Source: Patiria miniata
Taxonomy: Eukaryota > Echinodermata > Asteroidea > Valvatida > Asterinidae
Direction: 5' to 3'
Assembly (NCBI RefSeq): GCF_015706575.1
Contig: NW_024037072.1
Location: forward strand, 25,731,162-25,795,161
DNA length: 64,000 nucleotides
Position 1 is the stretch's first letter. Every line of letters begins with the position of its first letter. A program made the position numbers and the translations under genes. This document shows, piece by piece, positions 9,101 through 18,124 of the stretch. The notes below the pieces were generated by a model. The model worked only from the letters and a program-made list of their open reading frames with translations, searched no databases and was not told the origin of the DNA.

Positions 9101-10108
9101 TACGTTTATCGATAAATTATTTTGTCTTTCTATCTTGGCTATCTGATCGACCGGTGTTGGAAAGTCAACACCTTTAAAACTGAGTCCGTCGTCTTTGGTG
9201 TATACAACAGGTTCTTCTTTATGAATTTTATAATTAGGATTATTTCTTATTTGATTTTTTACTTTATCCGTATACAACTCAAGAGCAGCTCTCAAACACC
9301 ATCTCAAACACTCGTCGTCTTTGTTTTTGATGTTGATCATCGCCTTCTTAATTTTAAGATATTCGGGTAGGTCTATGTAGGAACTACCTCTCACTGGATT
9401 ATATCTGTTGATGTTGATGTATAACACCATTATCTTTTTTAAAACCCAACCCGATCCTTGATTTGTATACCTTTCATCCTTTTTAAATAGCTCGTCGATC
9501 TCTTCTCTTAAAACCTGTTTTATTTGACTTTGATTTAAAACAGCTTTCGGCTTGCTATAATGAATAGCTTCGATCGTTTCGATCGTACCATCGGTTTTGG
9601 TTTTTTCGTATTTTATTTTGATTGTGAGCTCCATTTTTAAACCTCCCAACTCTCTCAATTCTAACTTGATTTTATTGACTATTTGTTCCTTGTGTGAATC
9701 AAAAAACTTGATTAAATCGTGGTTATAAAGTCTGGTGTTTAATTCCCAGTTTCTGTAGTAATTTCTAAACCTTCTCGTTTCTCTAAAATCTGACTCTGTA
9801 AAGTATTCGGGTTGTCTGTATGTTTTAATCGTTGAGATTAAATCTTTTTTCAAAAATCGTCCTTTATAACCCGTCGGTACGTATTCTAGATTGTGTTCGT
9901 CTACAATCTCTTTGAGCTCATGTAGTGTCTTTTTCCTCAAGTTTTTAAATTTACTTTCATAATGTTTTATCCCCTCGATGTAAACTTTACGAGTAAGAGA
10001 AACATTTTCATTGTGTGGTATACTGTACCGCTGCACGTAATCACGCAGTGTGGCTTTGTTCCATTTAGAATATCCTTTGATGGTTGGTCTAAACATATTA
10101 CCCTCCAT
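6152..10108 (-). CDS. Protein-primed family B DNA polymerase (pPolB)
   Basis: The 1318-residue protein carries all expected motifs in order. Exo I is YADFES near residue 460 and Exo II is NLQNYDAHLI near 653. Polymerase motif A is DANNLYGWAM near 896, motif B NNSVFGKTMEN near 1059 and motif C YTDTDS near 1159. Two cysteine clusters precede the palm: a C2H2-like finger near residues 385 to 405 and the RDHCHVTGKYRGAAH cluster near 615, which is common in Polinton polymerases. The first 120 residues are basic with two SAP-like repeats. It would replicate the element from a protein primer. The start at 10108 follows AATATTATATTTCC and TATAATAA. No break is seen. Confidence 0.95.
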   Translation of the reverse strand: MEGNMFRPTIKGYSKWNKATLRDYVQRYSIPHNENVSLTRKVYIEGIKHYESKFKNLRKKTLHELKEIVDEHNLEYVPTGYKGRFLKKDLISTIKTYRQPEYFTESDFRETRRFRNYYRNWELNTRLYNHDLIKFFDSHKEQIVNKIKLELRELGGLKMELTIKIKYEKTKTDGTIETIEAIHYSKPKAVLNQSQIKQVLREEIDELFKKDERYTNQGSGWVLKKIMVLYININRYNPVRGSSYIDLPEYLKIKKAMINIKNKDDECLRWCLRAALELYTDKVKNQIRNNPNYKIHKEEPVVYTKDDGLSFKGVDFPTPVDQIAKIERQNNLSINVYGYEGEIYPLYVSKNYKGKEIDLLLISKGDKHHYCWIKDFTRLIYDVTKHKCKKYFCRRCLCHFTNQNKLDKHITDCKGIDTHPSKIVFPLGKPKYIDGQPSEERDVPILEFKNYRHKQKAPFVIYADFESILQTTTSTDKETNTKKINVHKASGYSLVVVRCDGKNVYQETYRGKDASTRFITTLLQLQSDINCLFEKPQPMKFNERAKEHHDKTNACWICEKPIYPNYSNNCQCQKPREPKTIKQIKEYQCKNKKGFTESKCLDCKKKINKFRKVRDHCHVTGKYRGAAHAYCNLKLQIKPGCTPIPVFFHNLQNYDAHLILQGMTEYDSQTEIQVIAKNSEKYISFSIGNLRFLDSFSFMRSSLDKLVKACPKESFQLLKKHFKHPDSLLQKGIYPYEYMDSFDRFQETSLPPIGKFYSRLKDEHISQQDYDRAQRVWNEFNIQNLGEYHDLYVTTDTLLLAGVFENFRRTCITNYGLDPANYYTAPGLSWDALLKHSEVKLELLQDVDKHLFFEKAKRGGISSVGGMRHHKANNQYLDDYDSNKPSSYIAYLDANNLYGWAMSQYLPYSDFKWTPSKPFTEERILTLKKTSNTGYCFEVDFDYPNDLHTKHNDFPLAPENIIIPQEWMSDYQNELLDTEPSSDVQKLTCTLNPKQKYVLHYITLQLYLKLGLKLKKVHRVLKFKQAPWMKSYIDKNTQLRTKATSDFEKDFFKLMNNSVFGKTMENVRNRIDGYLLRDNNESDQEKYKKIIQKPSYKTTTPFPECDLSFVETYKTKTLLNKPIYCGVSILDLSKTLMYDFYYNRLKDKYGDQIRLMYTDTDSLLIVVYTDDIYEDMQSHGQHYDFSNYPTDHPLYNPTNKKVIGKFKDEFGGKVIQEAVCIRPKMYSILADDNNITLKKAKGVTKSVTDKKLKHRHYYDCIFKNKSKTETMTHIRSENHILYTISLDKLSLSPLDTKRYILPDGINTLAYGHRNLDIN

Positions 10109-10281
10109 TTATTATAGGAAATATAATATTTTTTCTTCATTTTTTTTGAGGTTAGACTTTTAGATTTATAAATAATTAGACTCCCCTCATTTTAGCGACG
10201 ACAGATTTTTCTCTCTCACTCTCTCTCCGTTAGATTTATTTTTTTTCTTTTTTTTTTTCTTGAGATCGGGGGATTTCCCAT

Positions 10282-10372
10282 TGGCCCTGTACTACCCACA
10301 GACCTATGACAAAGTCTGGTACCCTGACTTCTCATTAATGGCCCTGTACTACCCACAGACCTATGACAAAGT
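10282..10372. repeat. 57-bp tandem duplication
   Basis: TGGCCCTGTACTACCCACAG and the 14 bases after it occur at 10282 and again at 10339, so the period is 57 bp. The period is a multiple of three and the plus strand is open across it, giving a repeated LYYPQTYDKV peptide. I cannot tell whether it is coding. Confidence 0.85.
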
Positions 10373-11354
10373 CCAGCACCCCCGCCTCCCTTACTACTCT
10401 ATGATACATTTTACAGCCTACCGGGACGTTCGTGTTGGTCTGCGCACACTGTACTGCCTGCCCTGAATGTAATGGTTGGCCCCCATTCTAGTGACTTCTT
10501 GCATGCAGCATGAACAATAATTTAATATTGTGAACTATCTGTCAATGGTTAAAAAATATCGGAAAAGGAAGTTTAAAGATTCAAAGGATCATGACATGAA
10601 TTTCATACCGGAGCATCTTTTGTACAAATTTAATGTTCAATCCTCTTAAATTTGTTTACGAAGAGTATGAAACATCCATTTTTGGTTAAAATTTTCGTAT
10701 AAAGTGCAGTTTTAAAAATGTGAACTGTTCATGCAATTTCCTGATAACTAAGGGCGCTGATGCCTTGATGTCATCATTCGTATACGGTACACTCTTTAGT
10801 TAAGGATTTTCTATTTAAATTGTCATGTTCTGTGAAACCACAAGAACGAGAAAATATTTTACTAAAGCCAACAAATCCCCAAAAATCTGGTCACTTTCGG
10901 TGGTGAAGCGACTGTAACACTGAAGTTTCTGCCTTGAATATGACATCACATAGTTCTGGTCATTAATATGGAAATATGCATTAGCATATGAAAACGAAAA
11001 GGCACAAAAATACCCCCGAAAACGGCAGCATGACTATTGAAAATTGGGGCGAGAACAAAAGTGCATATAATAATTATTAATTCAAGAAAAAAAGGTACAT
11101 ATTCGTCTTGAGATCGCAAAACTTTAGTGCTTTGATTTTCTTTGGTCACAGAAAAGTTTACGTCATAGAAAGGTTAACGGAGAAAATTAAGAAAAAAATC
11201 CCGCTTGTTTACATCTGACACGGCAGTGATTTTTGCATTTGTACGTGATATTGCCTGCAGTTAGCCAAACTGTCGACATGAGACTGCATGGCGCCTAATA
11301 CGCTCTATTAATATGGAAAAAAAAATTGTGTGATATCAGGTCCCACGGGTGCAT

Positions 11355-11465
11355 TATGTTCCCCAATATCTATGTTCCCCAATATCTATGTTCCCCAACC
11401 TAATCCTAACCCTTACCCTAACCCTAACCCTAAGGATTTTGGGGAACATAGGTATTGGGGAACAT
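11355..11465. repeat. Foldback element with telomere-word core
   Basis: A 16-bp unit TATGTTCCCCAATATC is repeated nearly three times (11355 to 11398). The 27 bp at 11372 to 11398 are the reverse complement of 11439 to 11465 with one mismatch. The loop is four to five imperfect CCCTAA telomere-type words (about 11399 to 11435). It is either a short foldback transposon or an interstitial telomeric insertion. Confidence 0.85.
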
Positions 11466-11839
11466 CGGGTAGACCCCGGCCCGATGATAGTTAGACTTTC
11501 AGACCTTCACACATTGCCACAAGGGATTAGGCCTAAAAGTCCACACAGTTGTAGTTGAATCAAGGACTAAACTTTTGTATCCCCAAACTTATTCGCGAGA
11601 TTATTAAACCGGAAAACCGTAAATTTTCAAGATATTATGGTGAGGAAGTTTATATCCTACGTTTTAGAAAGACATTTCTAACTAAAGTCATTTTGTGAGA
11701 AACGCGTTTTATAGCCTAAAATGTTCCGGTCGAAAGTGCCCCTTAATATTTTTCATGGCCCTTTGAAACGAACGATGTTTAATGTTATGCACTTGATGTG
11801 TCTTGACACAAAATCCTATATTTTCCTATGATTATATAG

Positions 11840-11920
11840 ACTGGTGGTCTGCAGCCTGGTTCCCAAGCTTCTAGTGGACGTTCGTCTCCATATCAGGCAC
11901 AAACCCAGCATTCAGTTCAG
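11840..11920 (+). CDS. Exon of Gln-rich gene (first visible)
   Basis: It is bounded by TATATAG and a GTATTT donor and is 27 codons in phase 0. The peptide (TGGLQPGSQASSGRSSPY onward) is Gly/Ser/Gln-rich, in keeping with the next exon, and has no stop. The short length makes it less certain than the others. Confidence 0.6.
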
Positions 11921-12971
11921 GTATTTGGATAAATTGAAACACCGGCCGTTTGTTGGTGTTTTTCTTTTCCAGTGACGGAAGAGCTGTTTTTCACATTCCA
12001 ATTCGCCCCTCGGTACTTTTTCAATCACTATTTTCTTTTTAATGAGAAATCGAACGAAATGACTCCTCCCACGTTAAGTAATAGAATACATGAACTTACA
12101 AATTTCGAATCATTCGCGGCCCGCCAATAGTTCGAACGGATTTTTTCCTGCGCTAGAGGCGCAAAAGCAAACCGAGATAAAACCTTTTTTCAAAGAGTTG
12201 TAGACACCCGAAAATAGAACAAAATGGGGGATAGTTAAAATAAAACATACAAACAGAAAATTCGTTAGAAGGAAACGAAAAATCGAACTCTGTGAAGAGC
12301 ACAGGAGACAACTCTAAGTTTTAGCCCGATCGGACGACTTATTTTGTGATTAGATCGTTACACTTTTATAAGGTCCGGGAGTGAGCACCATTCCCATGTA
12401 GCCGATAAAAAAAAACATATTTAACGGTAGCCTGCTTCAGAACAAAAATCATTTTGCTAGATTTGCATGGTTCAATATTTGAAGACATTTATTTGCCTGT
12501 GTCCTCCCTTTACACTGTCATTTAAAAAAAAAAATAATATGATTGACACACTGTGTTTGGTATTTTATTTGTATTAGGTTGCCGTGGTGCTCAAAAGTTT
12601 CACGATACCCAGTTTCTGACTGAAGTTTATATCACGTTATGTCGTTCAGTCCAGAATCTAGTGAAGCAAACATTCAGTTTCTCATGCACACTATTATGGG
12701 TAAATGCAACTTGCAGATTTTGGCCGAGAGTGATCAGTTTGCCGAAGACAATGGTGTTCCGTTAACATGACCCCCCCCCCCACCAAAATAATTAATAAAT
12801 ACAAAAATTCAAAAAGTGCCCCTTATTTATCGCCATTCCCGCCTTGTTTAACCAGGTTTGGTAAGTCAGAGTGTTAAAGGTCCCAACAAGTTGTGATAAC
12901 CTATCATATTGACCATTGAAACGTTACGTGTGTCATAGCCTGAAAATCCATCCAGTGTCCAAGGTTTTCAG

Positions 12972-13292
12972 TACAAACAGCAGCCGCCAGCATCGGTAGT
13001 CCAAAACCAGGCTATGCAACAGCAGCAGCTACAGCAACAGCAGCAGCAAGCATTGCTACAGCAGCAAGTCATGCAACAACAACGTGGCATGCAACAGCAG
13101 CAGTTCATGCGACAGCAGCAGCAGCAGCAACAACAACAACAACAACAACAACAAGGCACGCAACAGCCGCAGGGCATGCAACACCTGCAAGGGACACCAC
13201 AACAGCAGCAATACAGGCCCATGCAACGGCAGCAGCATCAGCAGCCTGTTCAGCAATATCAGATGCAGCAACAACAGGCACTACGACCACAG
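12972..13292 (+). CDS. Polyglutamine exon
   Basis: The exon runs from a TTTTCAG acceptor to an ACAG/GTTAAT donor and is 107 codons in phase 0. Roughly half the residues are Gln, with a run of about 14 Gln (CAG then CAA codons, near 13110 to 13155), plus Met, Pro and Leu. CAA interruptions within the CAG tract would stabilise it. Long open frames in the other five readings are by-products of the repeat. Confidence 0.8.
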
Positions 13293-15046
13293 GTTAATAT
13301 CTTCACTTTACTCTTGTGAACAGAAAAAAAAATCAACTATGAGAACATGTGTCATTACAATTAGACATTATTTTAACCATTTTTATGCGATTGGACAAAA
13401 CTATTTACTTAAAAAAAAATGAGTCTTGAAACAGTGGAGTACAATTTTAAACGCATAGAGGTATTTCCAATTGACACTGTAGCGAGGGCCTCATTGCTTT
13501 CTTTTGCTGAGAGGATTAAAGAAACAAAAGGTCCTCATTTCATACAATGGCTTAGCAGCGAAAGCCTCGGTTTCAATGCTATTTTGAAATTTGTCTGTTA
13601 GTATCATTACGTGTATTGCAGCCTTTCTTTTGAAATTCAGCCTAATTGTAGGTTTTCGCGGTCGGTTTAAGAGATTTGGCAGCCAAAATGATGACGAACC
13701 TCCCACTTTCGCACGAGTTCGAATGCACGTTGAGATCAAAATTCATTAATTAAACAGATCGTCTAATTTAAATTTAAAAGCATGTGTTTACAAATTTCAA
13801 TGATGCGATTTTTAATATGCCATTTAAATTCGTCATAGCTTCCATACAGTTGTGTCAGTTTGGTCATTCGAATTCAAGAAAGCATTTGTGAAATACAACT
13901 AAAGGAATTCAAAACGTATTCACAATCTTATTATATAGAATTCGAAGACTGTCTTTGTTGCAAAATCGAAAGTACATACGAACACTGTTTCCCACAAGAT
14001 TCTGCCACAAAACAGCAGCCACAAAATACATATCGATCACTTCTTAATCTTTCTTTTGCACATCAAAAACAGAAATCAGATGTTACTGAAATGTAGTCTG
14101 ATTATCACCCGTTATCAACGGAGCTGTCTCCTGTCTACCGGCTGATATATCTTAGCGTGCAGATTTATGCAATCCCGCGCCTCTGCCAATCGGAGTCGAC
14201 TTTACTAAATCGTGACGTCACTTAACCCAAATCAGGATAAATGTTTGATTGGTCAATTCGAATGCAGTGTTTTGTAATAGACCATTATCATATTGCGGAC
14301 ATCGTGATTTCAAATCAACTTAACCAAATAGTCTGGTTCCTTTTTGCACAAAAAACAATGACCGAAGATCCGATATAGAAAGCGCCCGCTGATTGGTCAA
14401 AATCTAGAGGCCAAGAGGCGGTTGTCTTGTTAATATTAATCAGCGAATCTGCTCACAACATAGACCATGTCTCGTTGCCATTAAAAAAGACGATTAAAAA
14501 AGATCGCCTAAGTTTACTATAAGTTTATTGCTAACATACGTCGACTTTAAGGTTTAGTTTTCTCGTATCACTAGTTTACATTTTTACTTTTTTAAAGGAA
14601 GACAACAGATTCTTTGAAACTCAACAAACTATAGTGAAACTAACACAAATGAACAGTAGAAAAGGTATTTTCTTTCAAAAACAAAACTCGAATCTTGGGA
14701 TGCAGAAAGTACTGAATAGAATACGTGGAAATGAAAAAAAAAGAGAATCTCATGCAAATAACCTTTGACCAAACTGACGACAACGAGGAGCTAATTCGCT
14801 TTAAATCGGCCACGTAAAGATGATTGTGAATGCTATTTTTGCGAAATTGGACGGGAAAACTAACATTATCTCATTATTTAGTCTTCTGAGATTACCTGGT
14901 GAAGACGTACAAATGATGCTCCTCCTACCCCCAAAAAGGAAACCTGCCTCCTGCCGAGCTTTTTCCGAAAGTGAAAAATATGCAGAATATAGACTTCTAA
15001 AATACATGTAATTAAAATGACATGTAGTTTTCTTGTTGGGTTTCAG

Positions 15047-15278
15047 CCTATGGTCCAGCCACCCCCGCCACCACCACCCCCATCTCAAGCGGAGCTGGCT
15101 CGTTTCAACTTTGACCCCGAGTCCAATGCAGTTCTCCAAAGTTTGGGAGGCCGGCATGCCAACAGCGTTCATCAGGTAACGGGTTATGTCAACGGTGCGT
15201 TGAAGGAGGTGATGGCCACCGCTGGTAACCTGGAGCTGCCTACGAACTGCCAGATGGAATACGACACGTTGCTTGATA
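15047..15278 (+). CDS. Exon with polyproline run and conserved-looking helix
   Basis: The acceptor is GGGTTTCAG. Translation starts PMVQPPPPPPPPSQ, then ELARFNFDPESNAVLQSL and a region ending MEYDTLLDS. The donor at 15279 (GTGGGT) is chosen because it alone gives phase 1, matching the next exon; it is a weak site. Confidence 0.7.
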
Positions 15279-15607
15279 GTGGGTACCATTCGAGATATAT
15301 ACTTCTTTTCACAATTACTGTTTCTATAGGGATTCATTGGTTCACAATTTTAGGTCTAATTGGAGCTGAAACCGTTCGGCTCAGGAACATCAGTCCGTAT
15401 AATTCAAGGCCAAGAACTTTGAGTAAATATTTAGTTGATTTCAGCTGGAAACGTTTCAAATAATGTTCCTGGAGGGTGAGCAGTGTTGTGGTCGAGTTTA
15501 CCACAAGTCCAGTCACAAGTAAATATCACAATATATATGACTTGAACCTTTGAATGGCGCATGAGATAAAAAGAAAGATTTGCGGGTAACGCCATGTGGA
15601 AAATAAT

Positions 15608-15815
15608 CTCTATTTGAAAGGAGTGTGGTTCTGAAAAGAACCGGTTGGTTGGTTTAGTGTAGAACTCGACGTTTCGGACATTGTGCTCTGTCCGTCCTCA
15701 GGATGGTGAGTGATGAGATGTGGACGATGCTGAAGTTTTAAGGCTGTGCGTGTGAACAAAATTATGCTATGGGCTGGCTCATATTCGCCAATTAGCGAGA
15801 TTGGAAGTTTACTGG
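15608..15815 (-). repeat. Repeat with histone-type 3' stem-loop and hammerhead-like core
   Basis: Read on the minus strand, GGTTCTTTTCAGAACC (15627 to 15642) is an exact histone-mRNA-type stem-loop (6-bp stem, TTTC-type loop) followed by a purine-poor tail. About 25 bp before it, CTGAGGA (near 15696 to 15702), a stem CGGAC/GTCCG and GAAAC (15668 to 15702) follow the order of a hammerhead ribozyme core. It lies in an intron of the plus-strand gene. Penelope-type retroelements are known to carry hammerhead motifs, so this may be such a terminus. Confidence 0.5.
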
Positions 15816-16272
15816 CCAACCTTTAAATAGTCTTTACTCATGATTATACTTGTTGCCATCAGCATGAAACTAGAAAAGCACCCATGCACCCTAAGAATAA
15901 TAATATTGAAAGAAGACAATGGACGTAAAGATATACGCATTCTTTTGTGGTTCGCGGACTATAATAACTTGAAGCCAAAAGAGGTTAAATTTCGGTTATA
16001 CTTTTTCAACTACTTAAATCGAGTTATAGCCCTTTAAACTGCTCAAGAGTACAAGTTTGTTGGAAGAAACATTTTCCAATTCAGAGTAGAGGAATTTACA
16101 TTAAACTTCTGTAAATACGGTTGTGTAACTAAAAAGCCTTTTTGGCGCGGTGACTTCACCGTGTTTGGCCGGTTAGCCATCTTTCCAGGATTCTATATTT
16201 GCCATCTAATACCTCCTGGTATTTGTTGTTGTAAAAGTTACTATATACCATTTACATATTTGTTCCTAATAG

Positions 16273-16452
16273 GTATTCTGCTGTCAGATGAGACTGCATC
16301 TGACAATTACATTGCGTTCTATAAGGTGGCATTTCAACGCATAAATGATACGAAGAGCGGTGTGGAAGCACCGGCAAAGGCCAACATGACTCCGGGTCGT
16401 GCGTATCTCACCAACAAGCGCTTGATATTTCTGTCGGCAGAAGAAACAAAAG
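16273..16452 (+). CDS. Exon with first half of GRAM-like segment
   Basis: It enters and leaves in phase 1, with a strong AAAG/GTACGT donor. The peptide reads ILLSDETASDNYIAFYKVAF, then a linker and MTPGRAYLTNKRLIFLSAEE. The last part matches the beta-hairpin of GRAM/PH-like domains. Confidence 0.78.
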
Positions 16453-16690
16453 GTACGTCAATGAGCAATGAACTTCAACTTCAATTTAAAGTAGGCTTTT
16501 TTCATTTTATGATGATGGATTATTATTTTTGGAGCTTAGAAACTGCACATTACAACTGCACATGCGCGCCTTCAACCTCGTTCCCATAGCACCTGATCAG
16601 TACGCTGCTTTGCAAGTAGATCCCGAGAACGAGGTAAAAAATTCCCCCAAATCGATGACACCGAAACTGAATTTCTTTTCTCCATAACAG

Positions 16691-16896
16691 GTCTCAACTT
16701 GACAAGTGAGGGGCAAGCTAAGATAAGTGCCTACAGTGTCAGAGGTCACAAGGCCTATAGTCTCCGTTATGAGAGCATCCCTCTGACGTGTTTCCGGGGA
16801 GTGGACATAAGTTCCGTGCACGGTTTCAGTGCAACGGCAAGAATTCAAGGCTTCTTCCCGGATTCCTTGGGCCGGTGTTTGCAGCCATGTTGCTCG
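16691..16896 (+). CDS. Exon with second half of GRAM-like segment
   Basis: The acceptor is CCATAACAG and the donor TCG/GTGAGT. It enters in phase 1 (G/GT, Gly) and leaves in phase 0. The peptide includes AYSLRYESIPLTCFRGVD and HGFSATARIQG, laid out like the later strands of a GRAM fold. Only this frame is open throughout. Confidence 0.75.
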
Positions 16897-17129
16897 GTGA
16901 GTTACCCAATGCATTAACAGCTTTTATCAATCCATCACAGACCTCCACAAGTCATTGGAAGGCATCAAAAGCCTACCTCATGTTTAATCACAGGTCATAG
17001 TTTCAATTCCAGTTATAGTATCAAGTCATGCGCTTCATTATTTCTGAAGAAGACATTCATTAATTTTTTCAACGTTCGTCCTCTGTGCCCTAACGTAGGT
17101 CACAAGTCGACCACTAGTAAAATCACAGT

Positions 17130-17153
17130 TCAATTCAATTCAATTCAATTCAA
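17130..17153. repeat. (TTCAA)n microsatellite
   Basis: Four to five copies of the pentamer TTCAA lead into CATCACATTTATTCC. Read on the minus strand this is a TTGAA-repeat tail, as found at the 3' end of some LINEs and SINEs, but no body is recognised beyond it. Confidence 0.7.
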
Positions 17154-17567
17154 CATCACATTTATTCCAATACTTCTATTAAAAAGATAAAGAAAATACA
17201 ACAGCATACACAATATTATAGCAATGGGAGTAAAATACATCGCAAGAAGTGTAAAATCATATGAAAACAACAAACCTATAGGTATTAGCTAACCATAAAA
17301 TAACGTTTTAAGCAACAAAGTAATATGCAGTAATGAACAATAAAGCAGTATGGGGCTGTTCGAATCACATGTTAAATCCTAAGTCTAATCTCAAATCAAT
17401 TCATAACAAATCACATGGGATGATGATTAACGATATTGTAGTGCATCCGTGTTCGTTTTGAGAACAACTCTTGATTGACTTGATTTACAGTTCCATGTAT
17501 CAAACGTCGACATTTTAACCCCCCCCATTTTTGTTGGACCACCTACAACATATTAACCCACACACAG

Positions 17568-17795
17568 GATGAACAATACCGTGAGAGATGGCAACCCCAG
17601 AGGCCGCTGACTGCATCCATCGACAATCGCGTCATCAACTTGGGCGCGTTCTTGCCTCCCTGGGAGACCAAGTGCAACATCCAAGTCTACATGAGCAAGG
17701 ACACTGAGCTGCCAGCCGCTGTGGAGTTTGTCAGTGCACTGCAGCAGACAACACCCGGTCTGCAGCCTGAATCCTTCAGCATCCCAAGACAGTAA
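17568..17795 (+). CDS. Terminal exon of the Gln-rich/GRAM-like gene
   Basis: It follows a CACACAG acceptor in phase 0 and is 75 codons plus TAA (17793 to 17795). The peptide opens DEQYRERWQPQRPLTASI, contains LGAFLPPWETKCNIQVYM and ends ESFSIPRQ. I do not recognise the domain. Confidence 0.8.
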   Translation, partial: DEQYRERWQPQRPLTASIDNRVINLGAFLPPWETKCNIQVYMSKDTELPAAVEFVSALQQTTPGLQPESFSIPRQ

Positions 17796-17867
17796 AGGGT
17801 ATCTCTGTATACTCTATACCAAGTGGACTCCAAGAGCTTATTGTGCATAACCTTCACTCATGCAGCT

Positions 17868-18067
17868 CAAGGGTGGATCCAGAACACAATTCTTTTGGAT
17901 TCTAGATGTGCTGCGATCTGAGGCAATTTCTGACCACTTTAACCAAATCTTTTTGAGGAAAAGATGGTCGTGTACGCAGTGCATGCCTTCATTACGACGT
18001 CAAATTTTTTTTTTTTTCGGGGGGGGGGGGTGTCATGGCCCCCGTTGCACCCCCGGATCCACCCTTG
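17868..18067. mobile_element. hAT-type MITE, copy 1 (200 bp)
   Basis: The termini CAAGGGTGGATCC and GGATCCACCCTTG are inverted repeats. The flanks ATGCAGCT (17860 to 17867) and ATGCAGCT (18068 to 18075) are a perfect 8-bp target duplication, the hAT signature. The interior (CTGAGGCAATTTCTGACCAC and following) is shared with the copies at 30069 and 55593. It lies just 3' of the Gln-rich gene's stop. Confidence 0.92.
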
Positions 18068-18124
18068 ATGCAGCTACGAAGTACAGGAACTCGATGAAAA
18101 ATAAAAACCTAAAAAACTTACAAG

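Larger units (their letters stand above)
1..10190. mobile_element. Polinton/Maverick-type virus-like element (left end outside window)
   Basis: The block carries a protein-primed family B polymerase, a retroviral-type integrase, a packaging-type ATPase and an F54H12.2-like capsid candidate. This combination is known only from Polintons/Mavericks and their adintovirus relatives. The C. elegans relatives F54H12.2 and F54H12.3 (integrase) are neighbours in the same kind of element. All nine frames are open, which suggests a recent or still functional copy. Genes are packed with gaps of 1 to 60 bp, apart from one 350-bp spacer. The right boundary is uncertain. After the polymerase start at 10108 there is AT-rich and CT-rich sequence to about 10260, which may include the right terminal repeat, but the left terminus is not in the window for comparison. 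No adenain-like protease or penton protein was recognised. Confidence 0.9.
10109..11839. other. Right flank of Polinton and non-coding host DNA
   Basis: From 10109 to 10260 the sequence is poly-T and CT-rich and may contain the element's right terminus. Beyond that are a 57-bp tandem pair and a telomere-word foldback. Otherwise this is AT-rich host DNA without a convincing exon. Upstream exons of the plus-strand gene could be hidden here or lie further left, beyond the element. Confidence 0.5.
11840..17795 (+). other. Host gene, plus strand (3' part): Gln/Pro-rich protein with GRAM-like segment
   Basis: Six exons join in phase: 11840-11920, 12972-13292, 15047-15278, 16273-16452, 16691-16896 and 17568-17795. 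They encode 415 residues and then a stop. Each junction has AG and GT, and phases run 0, 0, 1, 1, 0. The N-terminal half is low-complexity Gln, Pro and Ser. The C-terminal half contains TPGRAYLTNKRLIFLSAE, which resembles the strand pair opening a GRAM/PH-like fold as in WBP2-type proteins. The exact family is not recognised. Earlier exons, including the start codon, were not found. An adaptor or transcription co-factor role, as for WBP2, is only a guess. Confidence 0.7.

Noticed and set aside
8225..9370. Plus-strand frames inside the polymerase region
   Set aside because: They are opposite-strand readings of an intact polymerase gene and are hydrophobic by codon bias.
11399..11435. Chromosome end (telomere)
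   Set aside because: Only a few imperfect CCCTAA words in the loop of a hairpin, with ordinary sequence on both sides.
12968..13290. Poly-Cys, poly-Leu and poly-Asn proteins
   Set aside because: They are other-frame readings of the CAG/CAA tract in the polyglutamine exon.
15608..15819. Histone gene
   Set aside because: The stem-loop is histone-like, but no histone fold sequence lies upstream on the minus strand.
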